A DNA stretch of 64,000 bases from Liolophura sinensis (GCF_032854445.1 NC_088295.1:60369249-60433248), one strand, 5' to 3'; shown: positions 31,845-44,299, counted from the first letter of the stretch. Notes: generated by a model not told the origin, from the sequence alone. Translations and numbers: made by a program.

Positions 31845-32895
31845 TTATTCGATAGTTATTTTACGACATACCAAATGACATTTCACGTATATGAAGGGCC
31901 AACGGATGTCCGTCCGTTGATCAATGGGGTTCAGGTCTCCAATATTGCAGCTCTCCATGGTAAGGATGCGGTTTACAGTCAAAGGGGTTTATAAAGTGTT
32001 TGGGGAGAATGTTGGAGAGGGGTAGGGCTTCTGGCAGATTTATTCAAACCTTACCTAAACAGATGTGCCACTTTGACGCATCTGTCTTATTTATCACAAA
32101 AGGAATCCCTGAACTGAAGACCGTGTGAATCATCTGCCCGTCGTTGACAGAAACTACTGAGGCGTTACATCAAACTGCGCGGAACAGGTTAAGATATTGT
32201 CTGCCCACTATACAGGAGAACTATGGCTTAAAACACCAAAGCTTGATGCGATTATGCGCTTTAAGTTTTTTTTTCAAAATAATCATTGTGTGCAATTATG
32301 CAAAATGATTAACAGGACGTTCAGCATTCACGCTTTTAAACCTGTAAGAGTTTTGCTATGCCTTTGGCAAGAGATTGACGAACTTTTCACCTGTAACAAA
32401 CACGGATGCACACCATATCGTCAAATTGAATAGAACTTAAGAATAAGAGATAAACAACTGCTGCTTTTCACACACAAGAATCTTGGAACGTACAAGTTCA
32501 TCGTTAGTTGTGAAATTTATCCGGAACTAGGTATTCCGTCAAACTGATTTACTAGTAGATGTGATAAGACTATTGGTTATACCATTACAGACCACTGTAC
32601 TAACATTTATATAACATGTCGGCTCATTGGTATCAGATATTATTGAGTTATTCCCGTTATTCGACCAACCATGGACCACTGTGACTTCGGGATCGCATCC
32701 AGCTTTGACTGATTCGTAAACAGTTTTTATGTTTAGAGGTTTTGAATTGAATTTCACCCATAGGTTTGTTTCTCGTCTGTATAGTATTTCTAATTTGTTT
32801 CATATACTGATGCATCATTCCCCATGTTTCATCTGATTACCGATGAAACCGATGAAAGAAATTAAAAACAAATTAATTATGAAAAATAAAACAAA
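31845..32895. other. Intron sequence with duplicated-segment remnants
   Basis: A GATAGTTATTTTACGACATACC / ATGAAGGGCC remnant at 31850-31910 also occurs at 44310-44380. ATCATCTGCCCGTCGTTGAC near 32130 matches the segment-start landmark of copies A and B. Otherwise unassigned; a 78-codon frame at 32197-32433 is not supported. Confidence 0.5.
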
Positions 32896-32896
32896 A

Positions 32897-33055
32897 TGAT
32901 GGCGGCCAGAACCCTGATGAGCGGCGAGCCTGACGACGGCACAAAATTTGATGGCGGCGAAAACCCTCATGAACAGTGAGCCTGATAGGGGCAGCCACTT
33001 TGATGGCGGCAGAAACATGATGGACAGCAAGCCCGATAATGACAAAGTTTACAAA
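32897..33055. repeat. 52-bp tandem repeat, three copies
   Basis: GATGGCGGC starts at 32898, 32950 and 33002, each followed by AGAAACC.TGATG..CAG.GAGCCTGA. It belongs to the same degenerate family as 27220-27420. Confidence 0.85.
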
Positions 33056-33690
33056 GACCTTCCCATTGCAAAATTGCATATGTATTTACAAATCCGGCAC
33101 ACGTTACATCTATAGGGCATACATTGATACAGAATCAGTGCCAAACGTATGTATGCCTTTTGTCTTGTGTTATAATTATTACAAAGCCATAAGCACATGT
33201 TGTCTATGTTCGTGTTTGGAAAAACGCATGACTTTGGCATGAAAGAACCTTTATTGTAGTATTGCAGTTTTTCTGTATAATGGGTATTTTAACTACGATA
33301 ACTTGCAGTAAATTACGAGATTCCCGAAATGACGATTCACCTGATACTGCCAGTAAACTCTTGAAACGCAAAAGATCCAATTACTCATTCGATACGCTCA
33401 TGACCAGGCATTAGCATATGGTTGTTCTACCATTCAAGGAACACAAAACCTTATGCATTCAGTCTAGCATTCAGTACACATGTACTATGACCATGAAAGC
33501 AAATAATCAAATTATTAGCTTACAAAAATGTGATATGAATTCAAAAAAAAAAAAGAAGTCACGTGTCACTTATCTATCTTTTGTGCGTGTCTTCATACCG
33601 TAACAAGCCACTGTGTTCTTTTTCATACCGAATTAGGTAGATGCATATGTAAATAATAATTTTTTACGTTTGTAAAAGAAACTCCTTAGA
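33056..33690. other. Unassigned intron sequence
   Basis: AT-rich with no recognised gene or repeat. Short frames here are unsupported. Confidence 0.4.
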
Positions 33691-33694
33691 ATTA

Positions 33695-33820
33695 ACGCCC
33701 AGGTGGTCTTTGGTTTCCCCCATTTCTGACCGGTTTCCTCCCACCCTAATGCTGACTGCCATCGTATAAGTGAAATATTCTTGAGCTCGGCGTAAAACAC
33801 CAATCAAATAAATAAATAAT
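33695..33820 (+). mobile_element. SINE-1 tail half
   Basis: GGTTTCCTCCCACCCTAATG, CGTATAAGTGAAATATTCTT, GAGCTCGGCGTAAAACACCA and an AAATAAATAAATAA tail. Confidence 0.85.
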
Positions 33821-34159
33821 TCCCCTTAATACTTTTAAATGAAACCAGATGTTGGTGCAAATGTGATTGTCACACATAATCATCCTGTATCAATCGTTAT
33901 TTCCATCACATACTCAAAATACGCCTGGCTTGTTAGTGACAGACTTTATAGTTGAATTTTGTTTTCGCTTAATTGAATGCTGACAAATGTGTGGATTGTA
34001 AGGTGGTAATGTTTTTTAATACTGTATTTTGCCCATCATAACACACAGCTTGTAAGATGTCAGATGTTTACTTCATGTGAGTGTTTTTCGTTTAAATCTT
34101 GGTAGTTGAATGAGACATGACAACATCACGAGGTTATAATGAAATGTCTTTGTCTTCAG

Positions 34160-35242
34160 AAACGACTGGACATCCCAACAAGATGAGGGCATGTCTTCTG
34201 TTGTGCTGTGTGGTGCTGTCGTGTCTACTCGTCACACTCTGATGCCCGTCCTTTCAGGCGTGGTAAAAGGTCCCTTGGCGCCAGTGGTGGTGGAGGCGGT
34301 GGTGCTGAAGGCGGAAAAGGTGACAAACCAGAGGGCGGTGATGAACATGGCGACAAACCAGATGGTAATGACATACATGACGGTCATGACAAACCTAATA
34401 ACGGCGGAAAACCTAATGGGTTTGGTCGTGGTGGATATCCTCGTGGCGGACGTAGAGGTGGCAGACGTGGAGGTGGAGGCGGAGGCGGTGGTGGTGGAGG
34501 CGGGGAAGGTGACAAACCAGAGGGCGGTGATGAACATGGCGATAAACTAGATGATAATGATAGAGGTGACGGTCATGACAAACCTAAAGACGGCGGAAAA
34601 CCTGATGGTTTTGGTCGTGGTGGATATCCTCGTGGCGGACGTAGAGGTGGCAATGGAGGCAGACGTGGAGGTGGAGGCGGTGGTGGTGGAGGCGGGGAAG
34701 GTGACAAACCAGAGGGCGGTGATGAACATGCCGACAAACCAGATGGTAATGACATAGGTGACGGTCATGACAAACCTAATAACGGCGGAAAACCTGATGG
34801 TTTTGGTCGTGGTGGATATTCTCGTGACGGACGTAGAGGTGGCAGACGTGGAGGTGGAGGCGGTGGTGGTGGAGGCGGGGAAGGTGACAAACCAGAGGGC
34901 GGTGATGAACATGGCGACAAACCAGATGGTGATGACATAGGTGACGGTCATGACAAACCTAAAGACGGCGAGAAACCTGATGGGTTTGGTCGTGGTGGAT
35001 ATCCTCGTGGCGGACGTAGAGGTGGCAGACGTGGAGGTGGAGGCGGTGGTGGTGGAGGCGGGGAAGGTGACAAACCAGAGGGCGGTGATGAACATGGTAA
35101 CAAACCAGATGGCAATGACATAGGTGACGGTCATGACAAACCTAAAGACATCGAGAAACTTGATGGTGGTTACACTGGATTTGGTCGTGGTGGATATCAT
35201 CCTAGCGGACTTAGAGGTGGCATCGGAGGCTCCACATTTTGA
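34160..35242 (+). CDS. Family-2 gene with KPEGGDEHGDKPDG / RGGYPRGGRRGG repeats; one frameshift
   Basis: The exon follows acceptor TTTGTCTTCAG; ATG is at 34183. The first 19 residues (MRACLLLCCVVLSCLLVTL) are a family-2 signal peptide, then TGA at 34240. From 34241 the +1 phase is open for 333 codons (DARPFRRGKRSLGASGGGGG onward), and DARPFRRG aligns with EAHPLSRD of gene A, so a single extra T separates signal and mature parts. The mature part holds five repeats of 61-64 residues (starts 34322, 34511, 34703, 34886, 35069): an acidic/Lys segment (GDKPEGGDEHGDKPDGNDIG), an HDKPK.GGKPDGFGRGGYPR linker, a GGRRGGRRGG basic patch and a polyglycine run. All repeat lengths are multiples of three, so the frame was under selection until recently. 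No cysteines are in the repeats. Alternating acidic and RGG blocks suggest a charged extracellular matrix or adhesive protein, or a condensate-forming one. The ortholog is unknown, and the lone indel may be a sequencing error. Confidence 0.65.
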
Positions 35243-35814
35243 TTCTATATGACAACGACAAAATAATCAGTAGATCAAGTTGTGCTATTATCACTAATAC
35301 TTCTATACAATAATTTCTCTCAGTCGAAATTATAAATGCATCCACGGAGGTAAACATGATAATGTCACAACCGGAATGTTCCGTGAACATGTTTTCTGTG
35401 TAAGTTTCAAAATCTTTCAGTCACAGTAAAATATCCCGATACCGTTTTGTTATTCATTTGGTTTGGCCCATGCACTATAGTCTATTTCTTTTTGCCGGTC
35501 GTCTGTATTCAGCTGTCTATAAAATCCGTTGTTTTTGGTACCAAAATTGCCTTTAGTTTATGACGTTAAACAACACAAACGCCACATATTGATATGTAGT
35601 ACGTCTATATTACTGGAAGGAAAATGCTCTCAGGAGGTTCTGAGGCAGATATTTCCTGTTTCTAATTCACAATATTAAATTCCGAAAAGCCTGGTTTCAA
35701 CACCAACAGCTCATTGCCTTGGATGACTTTATAATATTTAGAAACGAGTTCCATACAACGAAATATTCTCGAGTACTGCGTAAAACACTTGCAATAATAT
35801 TTATTTATTTATTT

Positions 35815-35970
35815 TAGTTGATAGTTGTTTTACGCAATACTCAAGAATATTTCACTTATATGACGGCGGCCAGCGTTATGTTGGGAGCAAACCGGGCAGA
35901 ACTCGGTGGAAACTCACGACCATCCGCCGGTTGATGACAAACCTCCCGACATAGGGTAAACTAAGAAAAA
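35815..35970 (-). mobile_element. Partial SINE-1
   Basis: TTGATAGTTGTTTTACGCAA, CTCAAGAATATTTCACTTAT, GACGGCGGCCAGCGTTATGT and CGACCATCCGCCGGTTGATG. The head is missing. A second tail fragment (GAAATATTCTCGAGTACTGC) lies just upstream at 35760-35790. Confidence 0.85.
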
Positions 35971-36189
35971 ATGTCTCGTAAACATTATTTATGAATTACT
36001 CTCACAAAACTGATCATGATTTAAACATTAACATGTCAAATGACGCTTAACTGAGTTTAATCAAACTAGCTTCCTCCAGGAAGACATACACAGGTTGCAT
36101 AAATTGTAATATTTGGAGCAACACGATGCCCCTTGATCTTGATTGAGCTTTTACTTGATCGTTCTCACTGGATGGATATGGAATTATTG

Positions 36190-36535
36190 GATTATATCGG
36201 ACTGGTTCTTCTTGGTGGCCTTGTAAGCGTCAAATACATTATAGAACGATCGTTAGGACACACAAGGTGAGTGTTCAAACACAGCCCTGGACAGGTGAAT
36301 TTGTAGATTCCGCCCCTCTTGTCGGTTCACGACGCTTGTACACCGCTTGTCTACAGCAAAAATGGTGTGCATATCTTTACGACACACGGGAAAAAGTTGT
36401 TGAGTAACTGGCCAAAGGTCAGTGGTTTATCCCGGGTCACTCAGGTTTCCTCCACCTGTAAAATTGACCGCCTCGCACAAATGAAAAATTCTTGAGTATG
36501 GCTTTAAGCAACAAACAAATAAAATAAAACTGTCT
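36190..36535 (+). mobile_element. tRNA-derived SINE, SINE-4 family
   Basis: The B-box-like GTGTTCAAACACAGCCC is near 36270. The body matches 4690-5062: ATGGTGTGCATATCTTTACG, CTGGCCAAAGGTCAGTGGTT, TATCCCGGGTCACTCAGG and CCTCCACCTGTAAAATTGAC, then a GAAAAATTCTTGAGTATGGC tail and AAATAAAATAAAA. Confidence 0.75.
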
Positions 36536-36539
36536 GCAG

Positions 36540-37290
36540 TTTGTGGTTACCAAGATGTATTCTCACACAGTCTGGTGCTTCTGCCTTAGTTCAGGACCCG
36601 GTTGTTCAAATGTGTATTTGCGGTTAAGAGCTGTATTAGCTTTAGCCCCTCTTTACAGTCCATTAGTTTTGCATTACGATGCAAAGCCTGTTAATGCATT
36701 TTTGAACGACGGATTCCAAGACTTTCTACATTGCAATGTTTGTCACGTTTAATTGGGCTGGATAAAAATGGCAATTACAGCAGAAAACTGCATATGTCCT
36801 CTTTTGTCTAAGAACAATAATATACACCTTATTGTACAAAGTATAAGAAAAATCAACCATTTAGCTAAGTCTGCAGTACGATATGTTTGGTATATTGTGC
36901 AAAAAACCAGAATAGAGATATTGCAACTTTTGATCTTCAGCGCACTTATTTTAACATGTTTTTAAACTTTTTACAACAAAATTACCACGGGCTACCAGAG
37001 ACAAAAATAAAGGGCAATAGTTGATGTATCTACGGATCGATTATCAGATTCAGAGCACCAGTGGTTTCCGTTCAAGTGACTTAAAAAATAACAAAAACGC
37101 ACATCTGCGAGATTTAATTTGCAGGAAAACTGTCCATCGTAGGAAAAAATTAAAACAGATTAATCTTCAGGCCAAGCTTCAGCTAACTGCTATCTTGTAT
37201 TTTTTTTTCAAAATTCAGAAATATGTGAAATGGGATCCACACATGTAGGCCTATCTAAACAAAGTCTGGGACCTAATACACACTTTAGAC
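36540..37290. other. Unassigned sequence
   Basis: Three short plus-strand frames (36543-36752, 36753-36965 and 37021-37248) have no signal peptide or recognised domain. Nothing else is seen. Confidence 0.4.
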
Positions 37291-38260
37291 GTGTACACGC
37301 ATATCAATTTTCAAGTGCAATCGGATAAGCGCTTTCGGGGAACGTTGTTCTTTTCTAGGCATACTTCTCCACACAAGCAACAATGAAAGACATATTAGTT
37401 CCCCTTGGTGGCTTGAGGGGTCGCTATATAGATATGGAATACGAAGTGCTAGACGCTGTAATTCACCAGTTGATAAGTGTGTCAAGGGTTACATGCCTGA
37501 GTAATTTCTTGTCAAAGGGTGTATGGTAACTCATGCGTTCCAGTCGGTTGGCGGAGTTGTTTCTGAGTGCGGGACAATCTGGAGGACGGCAAGGCTTTAA
37601 AAACATATATCGGGTCTTCCTAGGAGTATGTTAACTCCAGGCGGTGTTAAATACTGACATTTATATACCAATAAAGATAATACACAAGAGCGTACACTGC
37701 TGTCAGTTTATATGGAATATGTGGAGCCAAAACATTTAATATTACTATAACCTAGATTCTTTTTTCCACGAGCGCTGTGTAAACACAAAAGAATGTATTT
37801 TACATTATTTCGACGTAAGTTGCTTATTGCGTCTAATGATGAAGAAAGTTTTCCCCAAAGCGGTGAAATGAAAAGAAATTCAGAACGACGTCGCACTCAT
37901 TTCTGACTATGTATAATGGAAAGGGATACAAAATCGAGTCTCATGGATGGGATGAGAGATAGGCATGCCCAGGGTATACCCAGCCTAAGATGAATTTTAG
38001 GTATGCCACATTTATTTAAGCGTGACACTGACTTGCCCGCATAGTTCTGTTGGTAAAACGTGAACATCGGAGGTGGTAGATCCAGGGTCAGTCCTGGCTC
38101 GGGTCACACCTAAGAGCTTGGCGTTCAGCATGAAGTAGTAACAACTGGTTGACTCGCATCAGAATGTTAGCTCAGGTAGGGTGGTTTACTTGCCTTCGTT
38201 AAGCCTTCTCCGTGAAGCATCATTAGATAAAAGAGCGGTGGAAATCCGTCCTGCAAGAAG
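37290..38260. repeat. Segment with an inverted copy at 52670-53360
   Basis: GCATATCAATTTTCAAGTGC at 37300 is mirrored by ATTGCATTGAAAATTGATAT near 53310. CGGCAAGGCTTTAAAAACAT near 37590 is mirrored near 53045-53060, and the TACCAATAAAGATAATACAC block near 37666 is mirrored near 52962-52982. This ties the 34-38 kb region to copy C. Confidence 0.75.
38025..38260 (+). mobile_element. SINE-3 copy
   Basis: The head GTTCTGTTGGTAAAACGTGA, ATCGGAGGTGGTAGATCCAG and GGTCAGTCCTGGCTCGGGTC (A/B boxes) is followed by a body with AGAGCGGTGGAAATCCGTCC. The inverted counterpart in copy C is 52665-52895, and in D 60705-60960. Confidence 0.8.
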
Positions 38261-38279
38261 GACTAAGTAAAACATGTTG

Positions 38280-39540
38280 AATAAAACTGAATTATTTTTA
38301 AGGGTTAATTTGTATATTGGGATCCCGGCACTTGAACTGTCGTGAGGTGCATAGCTGAAAGAATCTGTTGACATCGTATCATCTTGTTCACTCGATAAAC
38401 AAGCTTTACGGCTTATCAGCTTTTCGGTGCGCATACATATTAGGCTGGGCCGGCTGTCGTTGCATATGATTATGGTGGTTAAGTGGCTCACAGGAGAGTA
38501 ATATTAGCTACATGGTTACTCAGTGATTGGATACGCAAATATATGCTGTCATTAAATATGAAGATTACTAACACCATATATTTCCGTATCCTATCACTGA
38601 GTAACCATATAATGAATATACCCTGCTAAGACCCAACAATTCAGTGCAGAAAGCCGATGCATAAGTGAATCGCTTCAGTGGTGTAACCATTGTAATGCAG
38701 CGGATTTTTAAAAACCCAGACTTATGACGTTTAGAGATGAAGAATATAGGCTTTGCTCTGTTTATCACCAGTTAATCTCTATCGACTCCGAGATAAAAAA
38801 AAGTCTTTTGGTAACGTATGAGACCGATATTTATCTCGGGTATTTGGACACAGAACTACAGAGATATGAATTTACTCTCAACACTGCAATGATTCATTCA
38901 ATGCTGTTGTTCTATTTATCATACGAAATAGATTCCCAGTCTGTACTGTTACAGTACTTATTACATTGAATTGGTTTTCAGTTCCAACACTAAACAATGA
39001 AATCCATTTATTCACACATATACAGTCAAATGTTCCATCAGAATCAGCAATACTGTTTGTGACAGTGAGCTTTAGGGGGAATAACTCTGGTCTGCTTGTT
39101 GACACGGCTCTGGACGTGAACAGTCTCTACCATAGGTATATGTGCTGGAATTTCTACCTAACCTTAATGCTAAGGTACAGTTTAATACAAGAGAAGTAAC
39201 TCATCCAGTCAAAGTCCCTTCAGTATAAACTAAATCGTTCCTTTCGTAATATCCTAAAGATTGCTGATCTCCTGCCAGATCGAGCAAATCTCACGCGGGA
39301 GATACACTAGGATTGGCGATCCTTGGCAAATCTCTATGTTGATTCCCTACTGGATGTTCATTGCCTTGTAGGCTGTGTTTTGATACCGTAGAGCTGTCTT
39401 GCATCTGTATACTTCAGTAACTGAAAATTTTTGTTCTTGGTGTCTTCTAACGAATTCTCTGTAGCTTGCCTTTGCTTTTGCATTTGTCTCTCTTTTATCT
39501 TGATTGACTGAATAACCTGTCAGGCGCCATGATCGTTGCT
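38280..39540. repeat. Segment duplicated in inverted form in copies C and D
   Basis: 38280-38800 matches 60520-60030 in reverse complement; it is missing from copy C. 38750-39150 matches both 52450-52140 and 60040-59700 (for example TCCGAGATAAAAA and GACACGGCTCTGGACG against CGTCTTCAGCCGTGTC). The rest is unassigned. A SINE-4-like fragment (GTAGAGCTGTCTTGCATCTG) lies near 39390. Confidence 0.65.
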
Positions 39541-40124
39541 CTTTTATAGCGTGCAGACGTTAATCAAAACATGGATTAAATGGTTTCGATAAAACTCATT
39601 ATGAATAACTGGATTAAGCTTTATATGTGTTATGTAGGCTGGTCACGATCACTTTAACAATCTCCAGGGAGATCTTTTTAAATTACACCTACACAGATGT
39701 ACGTACCACGTTTTATGTTTACAACACAGGGTATCCCCAGACTGGCAAACCTGTAATCATCTGCCTGTCATTGTCGGAAACTTCTAAGGAGAGACACTAT
39801 AAAGAGTGAGAGACATCGTATTAAGATATAGTATAATCTTTAGTTAATCCAGTATACAGATGAGTTATGGCTTAAATGTCCGCAGGCTTTAGGAGAATTA
39901 CATAAGTGGAATTTACATTTACACTTAAGAAAATTAATCTTAAGAGAATGTCTGTTTTCTGAGTAATGTTAAAATGTATTTTGCTATGGCAGCGGATTTG
40001 TTCTGTTAAATGTAACACACATATTCTATTGATTCAACACAAAGATTCCATTAGACTAACAGGATATAGGATAACAGGCCTTCGTTTCGTATTTGAACAC
40101 CAATCAGATACTTATTTTATTGTA

Positions 40125-40282
40125 ACTAAAACGAGATACGTACGTGGGAACGTCCTCATCAACCTGCAGATGGTCGTGGGTTTTCTTCGAGCTCTACCCG
40201 GTTTCCTCCCACCACCGTCGTATAAGTAAAATATTCTTGAGTACGGCGTAAAACACCAATCAAATAATTAAATAAATAAAAC
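40125..40282 (+). mobile_element. SINE-1 tail half, same site as in copy A
   Basis: AGATGGTCGTGGGTTTTCTT, GGTTTCCTCCCACCACCGTC, GTATAAGTAAAATATTCTTG and AGTACGGCGTAAAACACCAA, then an AAAT tail. A short deletion removed the ATGCTGGCC part. Confidence 0.85.
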
Positions 40283-40559
40283 GAGATAACTGAAGAATAA
40301 AGCTTGCTCGATTCAGTGGCTGTGAGATTAGCATATGTACAAGTTCATCTCTAAAACAACGCGGACTCTTTCTAACAGCGTATAAATGTCCACATGAACG
40401 GTGACGCGGAACGTTTCAATAGAAACTGTTATCATTTATGTGAACTATATTTAAGCCAGGCATACACGTAACTTCCCTATAAAAGAAATATAAAAAAGTA
40501 TGATGAAGGACAAGCGTGATAGTGGCAAAAAAAAAAAAAAAGAAAGAATGGAAAAATAC

Positions 40560-40835
40560 CGGCCGTAGCCCTGCTAAAGCCCGATCGGAGCAGACAGAAA
40601 CTTAAGCGATGTACTGTAAGCCTTCTGATAACAACATCAAACTTAATGGTGACGAGAAATCTGGTGAGCTGCAAGCTCTACATAGGCAGCCTGCATGAAA
40701 CATGATAAACTGCAAGAAACTTGATGGCAGCCAGGAACCTGATGTACTGCAAGCCTGGCGGTGTCAAGTCTAACAGCAAGCAAACATAATGGCGACAGAA
40801 CCCTCTTGGATAGCAAGCCTGATAGTGGCAATGTT
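40560..40835. repeat. Degenerate about 50-bp repeats
   Basis: AAACTTGATGGCAGCCAGGA, CCTGATGTACTGCAAGCCTG and AATGGCGACAGAACCCTCTT are equivalent to the block in copy A. Confidence 0.65.
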
Positions 40836-42404
40836 TGCTCAAACCTATAGCTCCACATGCAGGCTCATATACATGTTTACATATCCTGAAACAAACAGAA
40901 GTGGCAGAGTTTTAGTAAATTGAGAGGATTTTTTCTCAGTAGACTATACTTCAACCACAATGGCAGACTTTGAAAGGCGGTTTTTGCCATGGAATACTTA
41001 CTTCTAAAAATAAATGAAGCGTACACCCGTATGAAGACGGTAAAGAACGTCTCAAATGTGTCTAGATACATGAAAAAAATATTTACAACCTTATCACTAG
41101 GCGTTTTGAACTAAAGTTTAGAATAAATTGTTAGCCTCGGAACAGTTTCATCAATTTCAAAACCCATAATTTATAGTATTATTAGTAAAGGTTGGCTTCA
41201 TTGTGTTCTTTTTGAAGGCTTCTGCTATTGGATATCGCATAACTTAACATCTGTCATCTGGAACATTCTTATATTATCTTGACCAAAATGGCTCATTTAC
41301 AACATAGGATATCCCCGGGCTAAAAAGGCATCTGCCTTCCAGTGACGGAAGGTTCTACTGAACCGAAAGGTTTTTACATAAAGGTTATTTCTTCTTGAGT
41401 CTATACATGGAAAAACAAAACCCACACATACACCCCTATTACTGAACATTCGGAATTTTCGAATAAATAATTACTTAAACAATGTTTTGGTGCAAAGAAT
41501 CTATTATATTTTACATGAGTCCAAAACACTCTATGCCAAAATGTTGCCATAAAAGATTATAATCCCGTCTCGACGGGATAAGTACTAGCGAAAACGAAAG
41601 TTTACAACATCAAAGCGGCTTTTAGATTTTTTTTATATATATATATTTATAATAGTTAAGGTTAGTATTTACACATAAGGCTTTGTCCAGGATGGGAGCG
41701 AAAATAATTTTGGTGCCTAGTTCAGGTTAATTGCCGATCCTTTTCAAATGAAGCACATCTGCATAATACACTTACATGTAGGCCTGCGTGTTTAGGGGAT
41801 GTGTGTGTCTTCAAGTTTCTAGCGAAGTGTGGGATTAATAGGATGCGTAATTACTTCAACACACCCACATTGTTTAAAATAAATTAATAAGCCACCATAA
41901 ACCGTAAGTAGGTCTTTCTATAAAACACCGAACGTATGGTTTCCTTTTTTGCTGCTTTTATAAATATTTATGACTTGTACAACATTACTTGCTATACTTG
42001 AAAATGTATTACATTCCAGCTAAGTTCGTAAGTTGTAGGGGACCCTTGTTATGGTCAAGCAGTTATTGCTCAGTTATATTTTGTGAGCTGTCCTATTTAC
42101 CACCTATGGTTTCACACGACATTGATTTCTCTTTGAACTTTGACACAGTTGTTCTAGTGAGAAATTTTAGGATTTTCGTAACGATGGGTCGAAAATTTCA
42201 TCGCATTTTTGTGTTGAATGTTTGGCACCCAATTATAAAAACATTCCAATCCTCGGACTCAAAAAAGATTACGATCAGGTGACCCATGGTTTGGAAATAT
42301 TCTCTTAAGCGCCATGACGCGAGGTGAACTTCACGGCCACTACTCAAGTATTCAGTTTCAAAACACGTGACTGTAATATGATGTCTCTCCTCCCTCCCCT
42401 GGAT

Positions 42405-42485
42405 GCGCTTGTATAACTTTGGCGCTATTACAGTTGCCAGCAAAACTGACGAGATTTTCAGCGAGTGTCTGGAAAGTCAGCTGAA
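42405..42485 (+). promoter_or_regulatory. Promoter and exon 1 of family-2 gene B, donor lost
   Basis: GGATGCGCTTGTATAACTTT with TATAA at about 42412. Exon 1 ends GTCAGCTGAA, but the expected donor GTAAGT reads ATAAAA here, so the splice site is destroyed. Confidence 0.6.
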
Positions 42486-43568
42486 ATAAAATTTGCTTAA
42501 AATTGTTTGAATATCTGTATGCAGTTTGATTATTACACCTATTCCATTATATATTATACCTATTTGTTGGTGATTGCAGTAATGCTTTGGTTGGGGTTTT
42601 ATTAAATAACTACAAATGTTTCAGAACTGATTCCAAGTTGAATAGGATATGGAAGCGCATCTTCATGAGAGAAGACTAGTTATTTGATTTTTGTTTAACT
42701 TCATTCTCTAGAATTTTCACCTGTACGATTTTGGTCAGTTCAGTGGATGGTGAAAACCGAATTCCCCAGGGTAAACCACCAGCAAATTAATGACGGACTT
42801 TTGCAATATATATATTGGTGAAAAACAAGTGGCATCAAACGAATGAAAGTAAAACTGCGCAAACGCTACGACTAATGCCGTCGGCGGCTTATTGTCCCCA
42901 AGGTTCAAGGAACAGAGATAGTGGGCGAATCTCGAACTGTCACCAAGGTTCAAGGAACAGAGCGGGGTATTCTCGAACTGTTTAAATCCTTGTATCATGT
43001 TTTTGTGAATTTTACTAAACTGCTCTTCTAAGAACTAATCCTCCATGGCTTAACTATGACTAAGCAAAGATCCCTTTTGCAAATGAATCATCCACCTTTA
43101 GTGGATTGTTAGTATTGCCACTTTAGCTGGTGTATTGAGAAAATATTAATCTCAGTCTTTTTAGCAGATCATCGACGTAAAATCATTTGTGAAATGAATA
43201 TGTAGTTTTTGCTAAACATTATCGAACAATATAATCAAAATCGTTAAGTCTTTGCTATGTGTTTGTTTACACACAAATGTTAAAAAAGTTAAGTAAACAT
43301 CAGAAAAAAATAGCGTCGAAAAACTTTATCTCAAAATACTTTTTACTTACTTGTTTTATATTTTTGTTTTCGCTGAACTGAACTGCAGTCAAAATGTAGA
43401 TTGTCAGATGGTAGTGTTTTAGTGTAGTGTATTTTGCCTATGACATCACACAACTTTTGGTGGCATTTGAACAGGTGTTGACTTTATTTGGGGGCTTTCT
43501 TTTTAAACAGCGGTAGCCCTAACGCTTGACAAAACAATGAGGTAACAGGAAAATATTTTTGCCTTCAG

Positions 43569-43897
43569 AGCAGACTGAACATCCCAAAAAGATGAGGGCA
43601 TATCTTCTCCCGCTGTGTGTTGTGCTGCTGTGCGTGCTTGCCTCACTCGTGGCCCACCCACTCAGGCATGATGTTGGCGGTTGAGGAGGGAGGTGATGGC
43701 ATCTGCGGCGATGGTTTTGGTTGAGGCGGGGAAAGTAGCAACTCCGAAGACAGCGACAGTGGCGAAGATGATCAAGGAAACATTCGTGCCCCACCATGAG
43801 GTGGTGGCGGTCGTTTTCGTGGAGGCGGGGAAAGTAGCAACTCAGAAGACAGCGATAGTGCTGAAGATGATCATGGTGTCCCACCAGGTGGCGGGGT
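43569..43897 (+). pseudogene. Family-2 gene B: early stop, pseudogene
   Basis: The coding exon follows GCCTTCAG (ending 43568). ATG 43592 opens MRAYLLPLCVVLLCVLASLV and AHPLRHDVGG, then TGA at 43682-43684, so only 30 residues are encoded. Another phase downstream shows the family's C-terminal module twice (GGESSNSEDSDSGEDDQGNI, and GGGESSNSEDSDSAEDDHGV then PPGGG), interrupted by a stop after FG and another after RAPP. The long polyglycine block of other copies is largely deleted. With the exon 1 donor also lost, this copy is very likely dead. It is useful because the acidic module is shown as a tandem duplication of about 35 residues. Confidence 0.7.
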
Positions 43898-44149
43898 TGA
43901 CTTGAAGCAACATCATACTCTTGAATACAATATTATAACCACAATACAACCAGTTGATGTAATTATGTCTTTATCTGTAATACCTAATGTGCAACATTTT
44001 CTCTCAAAGGAAACAAATTATAAAGATATACAGGTAAAGCTAATTATTTTACAAAGTGTATGTTAATAACATAAAATGTTCTGTGTGCAAGTTTCAAAAT
44101 GGTTGAATTACTGTCAAAATTCCCACTACCATGTTTGTTTTGTTCTCTT

Positions 44150-44280
44150 TCTCTTTTATTTATTTTATTGATTTTATTGGTGTTTTATTAGTGCCGTACT
44201 CAAGAATATTTCTCCTATAAGACGGCGGCCAGCATAATGGCGGGAGGAAACTGGGCTCGGAGCAAATGTTCTTCACTGCT
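44150..44280 (-). mobile_element. Partial SINE-1 after gene B
   Basis: TTTTATTGGTGTTTTATTAG, GCCGTACTCAAGAATATTTC, GACGGCGGCCAGCATAATGG and CGGGAGGAAACTGGGCTCGG. It is at the same position relative to the gene as 29986 in copy A. Confidence 0.8.
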
Positions 44281-44299
44281 TTTGACCTAGGAAAAAAAT

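Noticed and set aside
34240-34268. A 27-nt GT..AG intron near the signal/mature boundary of the RGGY gene
   Set aside because: GTCACACTCT..CCTTTCAG could look like an intron, but 27 nt is too short for known animal splicing, and a single-base insertion explains the frame change better.
34547-35200. 217-codon minus-strand frame rich in Thr/Val/Ser
   Set aside because: It is the antisense of the RGGY-repeat coding region, which has the convincing signal peptide, splice acceptor and repeat frame.
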